A DNA stretch of 64,000 nucleotides from Paenibacillus borealis (lineage in GTDB: Bacteria; Bacillota; Bacilli; Paenibacillales; Paenibacillaceae): the NCBI RefSeq assembly GCF_000758665.1, contig NZ_CP009285.1, positions 2,480,001 to 2,544,000 on the forward strand. Reading direction: 5' to 3'. The position numbers and the translations under genes are program-made. Below the pieces are notes generated by a model that ran no database searches, was not told the DNA's origin, and worked only from the letters and a program-made list of their open reading frames with translations. The stretch's first letter is position 1. Every line of letters begins with the position of its first letter. This document shows positions 35,848 through 44,736 of this stretch, one piece after another.

Positions 35848-36648
35848 CTAGCCCGGTGTTCCAGGATATAGCGGGTTCAGCTGCCCCTCGATATGATCCG
35901 CAATCAGCGTGTAGAATTCAGGGAATCTCGGGTCCCCGGGGCTTCTGATTTCTTCAAATGTGCGGATGTATAACCCTTGGGAGGCTACGGAAGTGATAAT
36001 ATCCCCTACAGTCCAGCCCCGCGTCACCACTTGTGCTAATCTGGACCGTTCTTCTTCGGGAAGCAGCTTGGCAAAGGCAACTTCACCTTCTGTGAGTGTA
36101 TCGTCAAAATAATTACCCGTAGGATGCTGAAGATTCCGGGTTGTCATCCATGCCCTGGCGAACGGGTGGAAATCCGTCAGCATGAGCCGGCCGTTGACCG
36201 ATAACCTTCTGCTGACCACAGAAAAAATAGCATTTAAATCCGTAAAGTAATGCAAAATGCCAAACTCCATCAGGACAACATCGAAGCTTCCCAGCGCTTC
36301 TTCACCGGGGATATGTAAGACATCTGCACAGATGTAATTCAGCTCAACACCCGCCGCTGCTGCTACTTCACTGGCATACCGCCGGTTCTCTTCGGATATA
36401 TCCACGACAGTAACCTCAGCACCCAGCAATGCCAGACAAATCGCTTTCATTCCGTGAGAGCCGAGCAGGTTCAGCACCTTCAACCCTGCCGGGTTGCCTA
36501 TGTACTTCAGCCAATGCCGCAATGGGTGCCTTGGATCCTGCTTCAATCGCCCGGCAAGTTCCTCAGGTGATCCATGGTGCTGTATCCAGGCCTGATATGC
36601 TTTCGTTTCCCAAGCTGTCTTGTTCGTACGTGCCATCTGCTCCTGCAT
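35848..36648 (-). CDS. Class I SAM-dependent methyltransferase
   Basis: A 266-residue cytosolic methyltransferase. Motif I LKVLNLLGSHGMKAICLALLGA, then the acidic strand EVTVVDISEENRRYASE, and motif IV SFDVVLMEFGILHYF. Later NGRLMLTDFHPFARAW corresponds to the post-motif region. The substrate is unknown; the size matches small-molecule methyltransferases. ATG at 36648 follows AAGGAGG. No operon partner. Confidence 0.85.
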   Translation of the reverse strand: MQEQMARTNKTAWETKAYQAWIQHHGSPEELAGRLKQDPRHPLRHWLKYIGNPAGLKVLNLLGSHGMKAICLALLGAEVTVVDISEENRRYASEVAAAAGVELNYICADVLHIPGEEALGSFDVVLMEFGILHYFTDLNAIFSVVSRRLSVNGRLMLTDFHPFARAWMTTRNLQHPTGNYFDDTLTEGEVAFAKLLPEEERSRLAQVVTRGWTVGDIITSVASQGLYIRTFEEIRSPGDPRFPEFYTLIADHIEGQLNPLYPGTPG

Positions 36649-36726
36649 GTTACGCCTCCTTGATTTTGATAAAATTGGAAATTTCTGCTTTCTGATTTTA
36701 CTATACTTTGTTTGCTATGCAACAAC

Positions 36727-36771
36727 TAAAAACGAATCCTTATCTGCATAAGCTGCAGAGATTGGATTCGT
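36727..36771 (-). terminator. Terminator of the degV-like gene
   Basis: On the minus strand ACGAATCC and GGATTCGT pair around a long inner hairpin and are followed by TTTTTAG. Confidence 0.7.
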
Positions 36772-36792
36772 CTAAGGTAGAGCCTGATAATT

Positions 36793-37638
36793 CTAGTGCA
36801 TATACATTAGGCCAACTGTAGCAGGTCCGCAGTGGCTGCCGATGACACAGCCGGCATGGATTACGGCAATTTCATCCACACCTGTCTGCTCGCGCAGTGC
36901 CTTCTCCAGATACCGGGCATCCTCTTCAGCCAGGGTATGGGCAACAATAAGCAGCTCCGTGTCCATACCGGCTGCATTCGCAAGTGCATGCTGGAGCATC
37001 TGCTCTACAGCCTTTTCCTTCTTGCCGCGGATTCTGGCAACGGGTACAATCGCCCCGTCCACCAGCCGCAGTACAGGCCGGATCTTCAGCAGGCTGCCGA
37101 TAAAGTTCTGCATGCCTGAGCAGCGTCCGCCCATATATAAGTAATCCAGCGTATCGACTACAAATTCGGATTCCACCCGCTCACGGGCTTCTTCGATCAT
37201 AGCTGCGATGTCGGCCGCACTGTGGCCTTTGGCTGCGGCGCGGGCGGCTTTCATGACCAGCAATGCGATCCCGCCGCATAACGTCTGGGAATCCACAACA
37301 TGTACCCGGCCTTCAGGGAACTCGCCTGCGGCCAGCAGGGCATTCTGATATGTAGAGGATAAAGAAGAAGAAAGACTGATATAGACGATATCTCCGCCAG
37401 CGCTCACGACCGGCTGAAAAGCGGCAATGAAATCAGCCGGGGAAGGGGCTGCCGTCTTGGGCAATGCACCATTTGCGGCGACACGGCGGTACACTTCTTC
37501 GGGTGTAATCTCTACACCATCCTTGAAGGTGCCGTCTTCAAATACTACATATAACGGGACAATGCCGATATCATACGTTTCCTTCCAGCCTTGCGGCAAA
37601 TCGGAAGTGCTGTCTGAAAAGATTTTTACGATAGACAT
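36793..37638 (-). CDS. DegV family fatty-acid-binding protein
   Basis: A 281-residue protein of the DegV/FakB class, which binds a fatty acid and presents it to FakA kinase for phosphorylation and phospholipid synthesis. KIFSDSTSDLPQGW carries the conserved SDST motif; YISLSSSLSSTYQNAL and VVDSQTLCGGIALLV are the second ligand-contact regions; ending VIGSHCGPATVGLMYMH has the conserved His. The ATG at 37638 has AAGGAG at 7 bases; the frame is open 12 codons further upstream without a site. Single gene. Confidence 0.92.
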   Translation of the reverse strand: MSIVKIFSDSTSDLPQGWKETYDIGIVPLYVVFEDGTFKDGVEITPEEVYRRVAANGALPKTAAPSPADFIAAFQPVVSAGGDIVYISLSSSLSSTYQNALLAAGEFPEGRVHVVDSQTLCGGIALLVMKAARAAAKGHSAADIAAMIEEARERVESEFVVDTLDYLYMGGRCSGMQNFIGSLLKIRPVLRLVDGAIVPVARIRGKKEKAVEQMLQHALANAAGMDTELLIVAHTLAEEDARYLEKALREQTGVDEIAVIHAGCVIGSHCGPATVGLMYMH

Positions 37639-37803
37639 GAATATCTCCTTCACCAGTCTTGGATGACAATACACTATATTAAGACACTATAATCTGTTTA
37701 TTATACCAAGCCTGCCTGGAATCTCAAAATAAAAAATGCTAGCTTGTGAGGCTGGCGGGTATGCCGCTTCTTCAGCTGCCTTCAGCCCCAGTCCCCGCAC
37801 ATG

Positions 37804-37846
37804 CAAAAACGGCCTCACCGTCCTGGCAGGGACAGCGAAGCCGTTT
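37804..37846 (-). terminator. Terminator of the AraC-GyrI gene
   Basis: On the minus strand AACGGC...GTCC and GGAC...GCCGTT form a hairpin followed by TTTGC. Confidence 0.65.
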
Positions 37847-37864
37847 CCGGTATAGCCTGAATCA

Positions 37865-38734
37865 TTATTTCTTCATTACAGGAATCCATATTTCGCAGAC
37901 ATAATCCTCTGCTGATGTATCGCCTGGCGGATACAGCTCGAATTCGGGGCCGCCCGTATGCTCATACCCTGTTCCCGGGAACCATTCCTGGAAAATACGC
38001 TGCCAGACGCCTTGAATCGCATCGGGCAAGGCGCCCTCGGACTTGAATACCGCCCAAGATGCAGCCGGAACCACTGCGGTCTCATACCCCTGCGGGTCAG
38101 TGGCCGCGTCTGCTTCAACTCCAATCCAGTAGGACAGCATTTCCGTCTCCATATTCATATTCATGCAGATGCCGAGCCACTCTTCGCGTAAGCCGAACTC
38201 AATCAGCTTATCTGATGTGCCGTCTTCATTGCATTCATCCCAGAACTGCGGAATTCTGCGGAAATTCTCCCCGTCCTTGCAGGTAACCTCCATTGATTTG
38301 CCGATGACGGTAAAAGCTTCTTTATTCACGATTTTGTAATCCATTTCCTGATCTCCCTTCAATGACAGATGGAAAGAGAGGCGGGGGAATGCTTTAAGCT
38401 GTACCCCGGGTTCCCGCGCGGCGGAGGGGGTGAGCCCATGCGCTTTGCGGAACGCTTTGGCGAATGACTCCGGGGAGTCATATCCGTATTTCAGCGCGAC
38501 ATCCAGCACACGGATGTTTGAAATAGCCAGCTCTTGCGCGGCCAGAGTCAATCTGCGCTTGCGGATATAGTCTGCCACCGTAACCCCGGTCAGCATGCTG
38601 AACATACGCTGGAAGTGGAAGGGGGAGACATAAGCCACCGCGGCAACTTCTTCGATGCGCAGCGGTTCGGTCATTTTACTCTCCATATAATCCAGCGCGT
38701 TCTTCATTCGGATCAGCCATTCCAAGTTCGCCAT
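37865..38734 (-). CDS. AraC-type regulator with GyrI-like effector-binding domain
   Basis: A 289-residue regulator with reversed order: the AraC helix-turn-helix pair is N-terminal (LRIEEVAAVAYVSPFHFQRMF, then VLDVALKYGYDSPESFAKAF and HGLTPSAAR, residues 8-110) and a GyrI-like domain (residues about 130-289, starting MDYKIVNKEAFTVIGKSMEV) binds the effector, as in Rob/YtrR-type multidrug responders. Start uncertain: the ATG at 38734 directly abuts AAAGGGAG, while a TTG three codons later has ideal 9-base spacing. Single gene. Confidence 0.9.
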   Translation of the reverse strand: MANLEWLIRMKNALDYMESKMTEPLRIEEVAAVAYVSPFHFQRMFSMLTGVTVADYIRKRRLTLAAQELAISNIRVLDVALKYGYDSPESFAKAFRKAHGLTPSAAREPGVQLKAFPRLSFHLSLKGDQEMDYKIVNKEAFTVIGKSMEVTCKDGENFRRIPQFWDECNEDGTSDKLIEFGLREEWLGICMNMNMETEMLSYWIGVEADAATDPQGYETAVVPAASWAVFKSEGALPDAIQGVWQRIFQEWFPGTGYEHTGGPEFELYPPGDTSAEDYVCEIWIPVMKK

Positions 38735-38880
38735 CTCCCTTTAAGTTCATACTATCATGCTGCTGCACGGCCGGTCCTGTTATTCTCTGCTCATCTGAGA
38801 CAGGGTCAGCCTGCAGTTTATGAATATATGATGTCATGTTTCAAGGGATTTGTCAGCCTCGGGCAGCAAGCCTGGAGCAG

Positions 38881-40566
38881 CTAACCCAGCCGGCAGACTC
38901 TTGCTTCGTAAGGTCGCAGGGTGCTGCGGTCCATAGGCGCCGGTTCCTCCGGATAGTTACCGATAATCGTTTCCGTTACCGCGTTGAGCTCTTCAGGCAG
39001 CTCTACAGTCTGCGGGGTGTCACAGAAATTCAGCAGCACCAGCCACTTCTCCCCGTCCAGAGTCCGGGTGTACGCGTAGATATATTCATGCTCCGGCAAA
39101 AGCAGCTCATATTCACCATACACCATGATCAGATGCTGCTTGCGCAGGCTAATCAGCTGCTGATAATAGTAAAATACCGAGTCAGGATCGGCCAGCGCCT
39201 GTTCCACATTGATCTCTGTGTAGCGCGGATTGAGCTTGAGCCAAGGCGTGCCAGCGGTAAAACCGGCATTCGTTGAGGCGTCCCATTGCATGGGGGTCCG
39301 GGCATTATCGCGGCCCTTGGTATGAATCGCCTGGAGGACCGTCTCATGATCTCCGCCGCCTTCCGTAACCTTTTCCCGGTACATATTGAGAATCTCGATA
39401 TCCTTATAGTCTTCAAGTACAGGAAATTTAACATTAGTCATGCCGATTTCCTCACCCTGATAGATATACGGCGTGCCTTTGAGCGTGTGCAGCAGGGTGG
39501 CCAGCATTTTGGCTGAGATCACACGGTATTTACCGTCATCCCCGAACCGGGAGACCATCCGCGGCTGATCGTGGTTGTTGAGATAGAGGCTGTTCCAGCC
39601 CTTGTCCGCCAAGCCTACCTGCCATTTGTGCAGGATATCACGCAGCCCCTTCAGCGTCCACGGAATCACATTCCACTTGCCGCCCGGGCCGGAATCGACA
39701 TCCATATGCTCGAACTGGAACACCATTTGCAGCTCATGCCGGTCTTCATCGGTGTAGAGAATGGCATCCTCGACTGTTGCCCCCGGAGTCTCTCCCACGG
39801 TCATTACATCATATTTGGAGAGGACTTCACGGTTCATCTCCTGGAGGAACTCATGGACCCGCGGTCCATTCATATAGAATTCTCCGCCACCAGCCAGCTC
39901 ACCGGGAGCCAGACCCTCATGGTGTGCGGAAGGGAGTCCTTCTACTTTGGAGATCATGTTGATAACATCCATCCGCAGCCCGTCTACACCTTTGTCTAGC
40001 CAGAAGGCGATCATTTTATAGAGGGCATCCCGCAGCTCCGGGTTCTCCCAGTTGAGATCCGGCTGCTTGCGCGAGAACAGATGCAGGTAGTATTCGCCCG
40101 TGGCTTCATCCTTCTCCCAGGCGGGGCCGCTGAAGATAGAGCTCCAGTTGTTCGGCAGTGCGCCATCCGGTCCGCCGGGACGCCAGATATAGTAATCGCG
40201 GTAGGGGTTATCCTTGGAGGCACGGGATTCCGCGAACCAGGCGTGCTCGTCCGAGGAGTGGTTGATCACGAGATCCATCATCAGCTTGATGCCGCGTGCA
40301 TGCAGGCCGGCCAGCAGCTCCTCCCAGTCCCGCAGCGTGCCGAATTCATCCATAATATCCTCGTAGTTGCTGATATCATAACCGTTGTCATCGTTCGGGG
40401 ATTTGTAGACCGGTGACAGCCAGACGACATCGACGCCCAGCTTCTGCAGATAATCCAGCCGGGAGATGATTCCCTGCAGGTCTCCGATCCCGTCTCCGTT
40501 ACTGTCCTGGAAGCTGCGCGGGTAAATCTGATACACTACGGCTTCTTTCCAAAAGGCTCTATTCAT
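38881..40566 (-). CDS. malL: GH13 alpha-glucosidase (oligo-1,6-glucosidase type)
   Basis: A 561-residue cytoplasmic GH13_31 enzyme that releases glucose from the non-reducing ends of maltose-type or isomalto-oligosaccharides. AVVYQIYPRSFQDSNGDGIGDL opens the barrel. Catalytic nucleophile Asp200 (GLRMDVINMIS), acid Glu259 (TVGETPG) and Asp333 (NNHDQPRMVSRFG), spaced as in known oligo-1,6-glucosidases. ATG at 40566. Third gene of the pgmB-mapA-malL unit, though a 287-base gap with a foldback element separates it from mapA. Confidence 0.94.
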   Translation of the reverse strand: MNRAFWKEAVVYQIYPRSFQDSNGDGIGDLQGIISRLDYLQKLGVDVVWLSPVYKSPNDDNGYDISNYEDIMDEFGTLRDWEELLAGLHARGIKLMMDLVINHSSDEHAWFAESRASKDNPYRDYYIWRPGGPDGALPNNWSSIFSGPAWEKDEATGEYYLHLFSRKQPDLNWENPELRDALYKMIAFWLDKGVDGLRMDVINMISKVEGLPSAHHEGLAPGELAGGGEFYMNGPRVHEFLQEMNREVLSKYDVMTVGETPGATVEDAILYTDEDRHELQMVFQFEHMDVDSGPGGKWNVIPWTLKGLRDILHKWQVGLADKGWNSLYLNNHDQPRMVSRFGDDGKYRVISAKMLATLLHTLKGTPYIYQGEEIGMTNVKFPVLEDYKDIEILNMYREKVTEGGGDHETVLQAIHTKGRDNARTPMQWDASTNAGFTAGTPWLKLNPRYTEINVEQALADPDSVFYYYQQLISLRKQHLIMVYGEYELLLPEHEYIYAYTRTLDGEKWLVLLNFCDTPQTVELPEELNAVTETIIGNYPEEPAPMDRSTLRPYEARVCRLG

Positions 40567-40621
40567 TTGGGTGGGCTCCTTTGAGATTTTATTTAGAATT
40601 TGACCTAGAGATACTCCAATG

Positions 40622-40778
40622 CTGATGTTGGCCGTTACTGCGGTGATTTTCGGACTTCCGGCCGCTGTTGTCCCCAGATTTCCTGATTAAACCGCTGATC
40701 GCGGTAGAAATCCGGTGACAAAGGCGGACGCTACCGCTCCTACAGTTCCGAAATTCCCCTCCGTTACTTTACATCTTT
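40622..40778. repeat. About 150-bp foldback element, copy 1
   Basis: A long imperfect palindrome. The inner arms GTTGTCCCCAGATTTC and GAAATCCGGTGACAA bracket a loop at about 40685-40705; middle arms TTTCGGAC and GTTCCGAAA, and outer arms GTTAC/GTAAC, continue the fold. It shares GCTGTTGTCCCC and GACAAAGGCG-ACGCT words with copy 2 at 43.2 kb. It lies between mapA and malL. Confidence 0.7.
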
Positions 40779-40853
40779 TTATTGTCTTCACAAGTTCAAC
40801 TTATAAAAAAGCCCCGAAGAAGCTTAATGCCTCCGGGGCGGGGGAGACAGAGA

Positions 40854-43172
40854 CTACACAGTTACCGAAGAACCGTCAGCAGTCACACTGCTCAGTCCGT
40901 TCACCGTATACTCCTTGCCGTGAATCGTGAGGGATGCCGGAACATCGGTTTCATTCATAACCGTAACCTGTACATCGGTAACTGTGACCTTCAGACGGGA
41001 GCCGCGGAACATGATTTTGAACGAATATGAGGTCCAGTGTCCCGGGTTGGAAGGGTTCAGGGTCAGCCGGTCATTAAGCACACGCAGTCCGCCGAAGCCA
41101 TGTACGACCGACATCCACGTGCCCGCCATGCTGGTAGTGTGGCAGCCGTCTTCCGTATCATTGTTGTAATTATCGAGATCCAGCCGTGAAGTGCGCAGAT
41201 ACATCTCATAAGCCTTCTCCTTGTAGCCCAGTTCGCAGGCCAGAATGGCATGGATACAAGGGGAGAGGGAGGACTCGTGCACGGTGATCGGCTCGTAGAA
41301 GTCGAAGTTACGCTTTTTGGTATCCAGATCATAGCGGTCACCCAGGAAATAGAGCCCTTGCAGCACATCCGCCTGTTTAATGAAGCAGGAGCGCAGGATG
41401 CGGTCCCAGGACCATTTCTGGTTCAGCGGCAGGTTCTCCGGAAGTACATCCTTGACCTGGATAATTTCCTTGTCTAGGAAGCCGTCCTGCTGCAGGAAGA
41501 TGCCGCGTTCTTCATCAGCGGGGTAGTACATTTTGGCGATAATCTCGTTCCATTGCGCCGTTTCGCTCTCCAGCAGCTCCAGCTTGTCGGCAAGTTCTGC
41601 ATAACGTGTGCCTTCATTTTCTTGCAGGTACGCCAGCGCTTCGAGTGTATATTCCATTGTCCAGGCGGCAATCCGGTTCGTATACCAGTTATTGTTGACG
41701 TTATTCTCATATTCATTCGGGCCGGTTACGCCGAGCATCACGTATTTGTCTTTATGCGGCACATAGTGCACGCGTTCTTCCCAGAAGCGGGAAATCTCCA
41801 CCAGCACCTCAAGCCCGTATTGGCCGAGATAAGCCTTGTCGCCGGTATAGTTCACATAATTATAAATCGCATAAGCAATCGCACCGTTGCGGTGGATCTC
41901 TTCAAACGTAATCTCCCACTCGTTATGGCACTCCTCACCGTTCATCGTCACCATTGGATAGAGTGCGCCTTTTTTGTAACCGAGCTTCAGGGCGTTCTCT
42001 TTGGCTTTCTCCAGATGCTTGTAACGGTAGATCAGCAGATTGCGGGCAATCGTAGAATCGGCGGTACTCAGATAGAAAGGCACACAATAAGCTTCCGTAT
42101 CCCAGTAGGTGCTGCCGCCGTATTTTTCCCCCGTGAAGCCCTTCGGTCCGATATTGAGACGGTCATCTTCGCCCGTATAAGTCTGATTCAGCTGGAAAAT
42201 ATTAAACCGGATCGCCTGCTGCGCCGACACGTCACCCTCAATAATAATGTCGCTTTCCTTCCATTTGTCGCCCCAAGCCGCAGCCTGTTCGGTCAAAAGC
42301 GCTACAAATCCGGCTTCACGCGCACCTTGCAGAGCAGTTTTGGCGGCATCCACCAGCTGGCCCAGCCCGTAATTGCGGGAGGTAACGTTGGCGGCATATT
42401 TATAAATAACCACCTGATCGCCGGATTGTACAGGAACCGTTACTTTACTGCCTACATATTTTTCCTGCTCGATAGCTTCCGCTTCTGCGGCTGCTGCTTC
42501 GCCGTTAACCAGAATGTCATAGACATAGGCGGAGGTTACGTGAAAATCCAGCTTCTTGGTCTTCAGGGTCAGATGTCCGCCCGCCGGTTCAGCTTTCTTC
42601 TCCACCTCGTTCCAGAACTTCTCGTCGTAGTTGGAATCCTTGTTCTTGATGTCGCCATCCAGATAAGGAGTCACGGTAATCTCACCGGAGAAATTGAGCG
42701 GCTGGACGGAGTAGCGGATCGCGCCAATCTCGTGGCGGACCATACTGACGATGCGGATGCTCTCAACTTTCACCTCTTTGCCCTCTGGAGTGGCGGCTGT
42801 GAAGCTCCGGGAGAGTGTGCCTTCCTTCATATTAAGGACCCGGCGGAATTCACTGACTGTGCAGGCAGCCAGATCGAGCGGAGTGCCGTCCAGCTCAATG
42901 TTGATGCCGATCCAGTTGGTGCTGTTCAGGACTTTGGCAAAATACTCCGGATACCCGTTTTTCCACCAGCCGACCCGTGTCTTATCAGGGTAGTATACAC
43001 CGGCCATGTAGCTGCCTTGCAGGCTATGCCCGCTGTATTGTTCTTCGAAGTTGGCTCTGCCGCCCATGTAACCATTCCCGATGCTAAATACGCTTTCGGA
43101 AATTTCCTGGGTCTGCGGATCAAAGGATTCTTCGATGATGGACCATTCATCAATTTTGAGGTATTGTTTCAT
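40854..43172 (-). CDS. mapA: GH65 maltose phosphorylase
   Basis: A 772-residue cytoplasmic enzyme that splits maltose with phosphate into beta-glucose-1-phosphate and glucose. Opening WSIIEESFDPQTQEISESVF and GNGYMGGRANFEEQYSG are family-typical. The general acid is Glu487 in VTGPNEYENNVNNNWYTN, the same number as in characterised maltose phosphorylase. NGEECHNEWEITFEEIHRNG and LNQKWSWDRILRSCF are further family motifs. Related kojibiose or trehalose phosphorylases cannot be fully excluded, but the pgmB and malL neighbours favour maltose. ATG at 43172 follows AAAGGAG. Confidence 0.93.
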   Translation of the reverse strand: MKQYLKIDEWSIIEESFDPQTQEISESVFSIGNGYMGGRANFEEQYSGHSLQGSYMAGVYYPDKTRVGWWKNGYPEYFAKVLNSTNWIGINIELDGTPLDLAACTVSEFRRVLNMKEGTLSRSFTAATPEGKEVKVESIRIVSMVRHEIGAIRYSVQPLNFSGEITVTPYLDGDIKNKDSNYDEKFWNEVEKKAEPAGGHLTLKTKKLDFHVTSAYVYDILVNGEAAAAEAEAIEQEKYVGSKVTVPVQSGDQVVIYKYAANVTSRNYGLGQLVDAAKTALQGAREAGFVALLTEQAAAWGDKWKESDIIIEGDVSAQQAIRFNIFQLNQTYTGEDDRLNIGPKGFTGEKYGGSTYWDTEAYCVPFYLSTADSTIARNLLIYRYKHLEKAKENALKLGYKKGALYPMVTMNGEECHNEWEITFEEIHRNGAIAYAIYNYVNYTGDKAYLGQYGLEVLVEISRFWEERVHYVPHKDKYVMLGVTGPNEYENNVNNNWYTNRIAAWTMEYTLEALAYLQENEGTRYAELADKLELLESETAQWNEIIAKMYYPADEERGIFLQQDGFLDKEIIQVKDVLPENLPLNQKWSWDRILRSCFIKQADVLQGLYFLGDRYDLDTKKRNFDFYEPITVHESSLSPCIHAILACELGYKEKAYEMYLRTSRLDLDNYNNDTEDGCHTTSMAGTWMSVVHGFGGLRVLNDRLTLNPSNPGHWTSYSFKIMFRGSRLKVTVTDVQVTVMNETDVPASLTIHGKEYTVNGLSSVTADGSSVTV

Positions 43173-43236
43173 TGTTATTGGCTCCTTTTAAATGGGGGAA
43201 TGAGGTATATAAAATGAACTATCAGTTCGATGATAC

Positions 43237-43390
43237 AGTTGCGTGCCGGCCGCTCCGCCGACAAAAGGTTGTTACGATCGCTGTTGTCCCCGGATGCTCA
43301 GATTGAAGCTTATTCGGTAAGCATCCGGGGACAAAGGCGAACGCTGACGCTTCTCCACAATCCTTTTGCCCGCTCCGCTATCACGCAACT
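43237..43390. repeat. About 150-bp foldback element, copy 2
   Basis: Outer arms AGTTGCGTG (43237-43245) and CACGCAACT (43382-43390) are exact reverse complements; middle arms CAAAAGG and CCTTTTG; inner arms TTGTCCCCGGATGC (43283-43296) and GCATCCGGGGACAA (43321-43334) pair perfectly over 14 bases. Compared with copy 1, the inner arm changes TTTC/GAAA to ATGC/GCAT on both sides. It lies between pgmB and mapA. Confidence 0.85.
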
Positions 43391-43470
43391 TTAGATCTCA
43401 CATATAGTTCTTTTATAAAGAGTAGGGCAGAAGACAAGGGATCATATTACTCAGCAGCTGTTAATATTCG

Positions 43471-44133
43471 TCAAACGGCTGCAAAAGATTCCCGGAGTGC
43501 GGCAACGCTGATCTGCTGCAGCGAAGGGACCACCAGATTCGCTGCGCCCAGCGTCTCGGGCGAGCCGATGCCGACGCTGCGCATGCCGGCACGGGTGGCG
43601 GCCAGGATGCCGGCTTCGGCATCCTCGAAGACGACGCACTCTCCAGGGGCGGTGTTGACTGCTTCTGCTCCCAGCAGGAAGACCTCCGGATCAGGTTTGG
43701 CGGCACTGGTGTGCGTGCCGTCGATGATCGCATCGAAGTAGGGGGTCAAGCCGGTGTTGTTCAGGATGGTCATCGCATTTTTGCTGGCAGAGCCTAGGGC
43801 TACCTTGATGCCATGTTCCCGGCATTCCTTCAGGAAGTCCAGCGCCCCGGGCAGAATCTCTGAGCTGTCCATCTTGGCGATGTATTCGACATAGCGGTTG
43901 TTCTTCTGCTCGGCCAGTCTTGCTTTCTCATCTTCGTCCAGCTTGATGCCGCCGATCTCCAGCAGGATATTCAGGGACGCGGCCCGGCTGACGCCTTTGA
44001 GCCGCTCATTATCGTGTTCGGTGAAGACGAATCCGAGCTCTTCCGCCAGCTCTCTCCAGGCAATATAGTGGTATCTGGCGGTGTCGACGAGTACACCGTC
44101 CAGATCGAACAGGCAAGCTTTGATTTCTGACAT
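43471..44133 (-). CDS. pgmB: Beta-phosphoglucomutase
   Basis: A 220-residue HAD-superfamily mutase converting beta-glucose-1-phosphate to glucose-6-phosphate, the direct next step after maltose phosphorylase. ACLFDLDGVLVDTARYHY carries nucleophile Asp10 and general acid/base Asp12; the cap begins WRELAEELGF; VALGSASKNAMTIL (motif II) and VVFEDAEAGILAA (motif IV) are present. ATG at 44133 follows AGGAGG. First gene of the pgmB-mapA-malL unit; a palindrome array occupies the upstream 330 bases. Confidence 0.95.
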   Translation of the reverse strand: MSEIKACLFDLDGVLVDTARYHYIAWRELAEELGFVFTEHDNERLKGVSRAASLNILLEIGGIKLDEDEKARLAEQKNNRYVEYIAKMDSSEILPGALDFLKECREHGIKVALGSASKNAMTILNNTGLTPYFDAIIDGTHTSAAKPDPEVFLLGAEAVNTAPGECVVFEDAEAGILAATRAGMRSVGIGSPETLGAANLVVPSLQQISVAALRESFAAV

Positions 44134-44222
44134 GGTAACCTCCTAAAATGTATGTGGCTTAATCTATTTGAGAATCGCACCAAATGGGCGCGTCACAATA
44201 AATGGGAAATGGGCGGGAATCC

Positions 44223-44464
44223 TGCATTACGTACAACAATCCTCAGTTGAGCGCTTCCGGCTGGCAGAACACATCCGGCGGGCAGATTGTTGTACTGCGT
44301 ACAACAATCCGTCAGCGAAACGTCCCTGTTGGGTGGAAATGTTGTACAAAGTGCAACAATTCGTCTGTAGATGGCACCAGTTGGGCGGAAAAGTTGCATA
44401 AAGTACAACAATCCAAAAGAAAAGTTGGTTAAACTGCGAAAATCCTGCACAGAGTACAACAATC
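44223..44464. repeat. Array of five GTTGTAC-type palindromes, about 52-bp period
   Basis: Elements centred near 44231, 44297, 44349, 44402 and 44453 (spacing 66, 52, 53, 51). The best, 44285-44309, has perfect arms GATTGTTGTAC and GTACAACAATC around TGC. Spacers resemble each other (CGTCTGTAGATGGCACCAG, then TTGGGCGGAAA), so the true unit is a 52-bp tandem repeat, not a CRISPR. It lies between a predicted operator at 44.58 kb and the pgmB start. Nothing else is seen in this gap apart from the operator, terminator and 20-bp repeats. Confidence 0.85.
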
Positions 44465-44580
44465 CGTCTGCGGATCGCACCAAACTAACGGGTGAAGTCC
44501 CCTTACTATGCAGGAATTTGTGACTTGCACAAATGGCCAGCAGGAACAGGAAAATCTTCGCCAGATCAGCATTCAACTAT

Positions 44581-44602
44581 TTAGCGCAAACGTTTGTACA
44601 AA
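44581..44602. promoter_or_regulatory. Predicted maltodextrin-regulator operator upstream of pgmB
   Basis: TAGCGCAAAC-GTTTGTACAA is a near-palindrome of the form TTGYRCAAAC/GTTTGYRCAA found at the other maltodextrin promoters of this window. LacI-family (MalR/MdxR-type) binding is inferred. Confidence 0.6.
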
Positions 44603-44606
44603 GCTC

Positions 44607-44643
44607 CAAAAAATAAATGAAGCGGGTATCAGCTTCATTTATC
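44607..44643 (-). terminator. Terminator of the LacI regulator gene
   Basis: On the minus strand ATAAATGAAGC and GCTTCATTTAT pair around a short loop, followed by TTTTTTGG. Confidence 0.75.
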
Positions 44644-44721
44644 TTGTTAAGAAATCATAGCTCTTGTTGAGAATTTTTGGCTCCTGTTGAGAAACCATAG
44701 CTCTTAATGTGAAACTTACTT
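44642..44721. repeat. Degenerate 20-bp tandem repeat after the LacI gene
   Basis: Three clear units, TCTTGTTAAGAAATCATAGC, TCTTGTTGAGAATTTTTGGC and TCCTGTTGAGAAACCATAGC, plus a decayed fourth. The period is exactly 20 bases. Confidence 0.75.
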
Positions 44722-44736
44722 CTTCTTGTGAATTCA

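Noticed and set aside
41553..43217. 554-residue plus-strand open frame
   Set aside because: Antisense to maltose phosphorylase; a codon-bias shadow.
44223..44464. CRISPR array
   Set aside because: Regular palindromes with about 29-base spacers look similar, but the spacers resemble one another, the repeats vary in both arms, and there are no cas genes.
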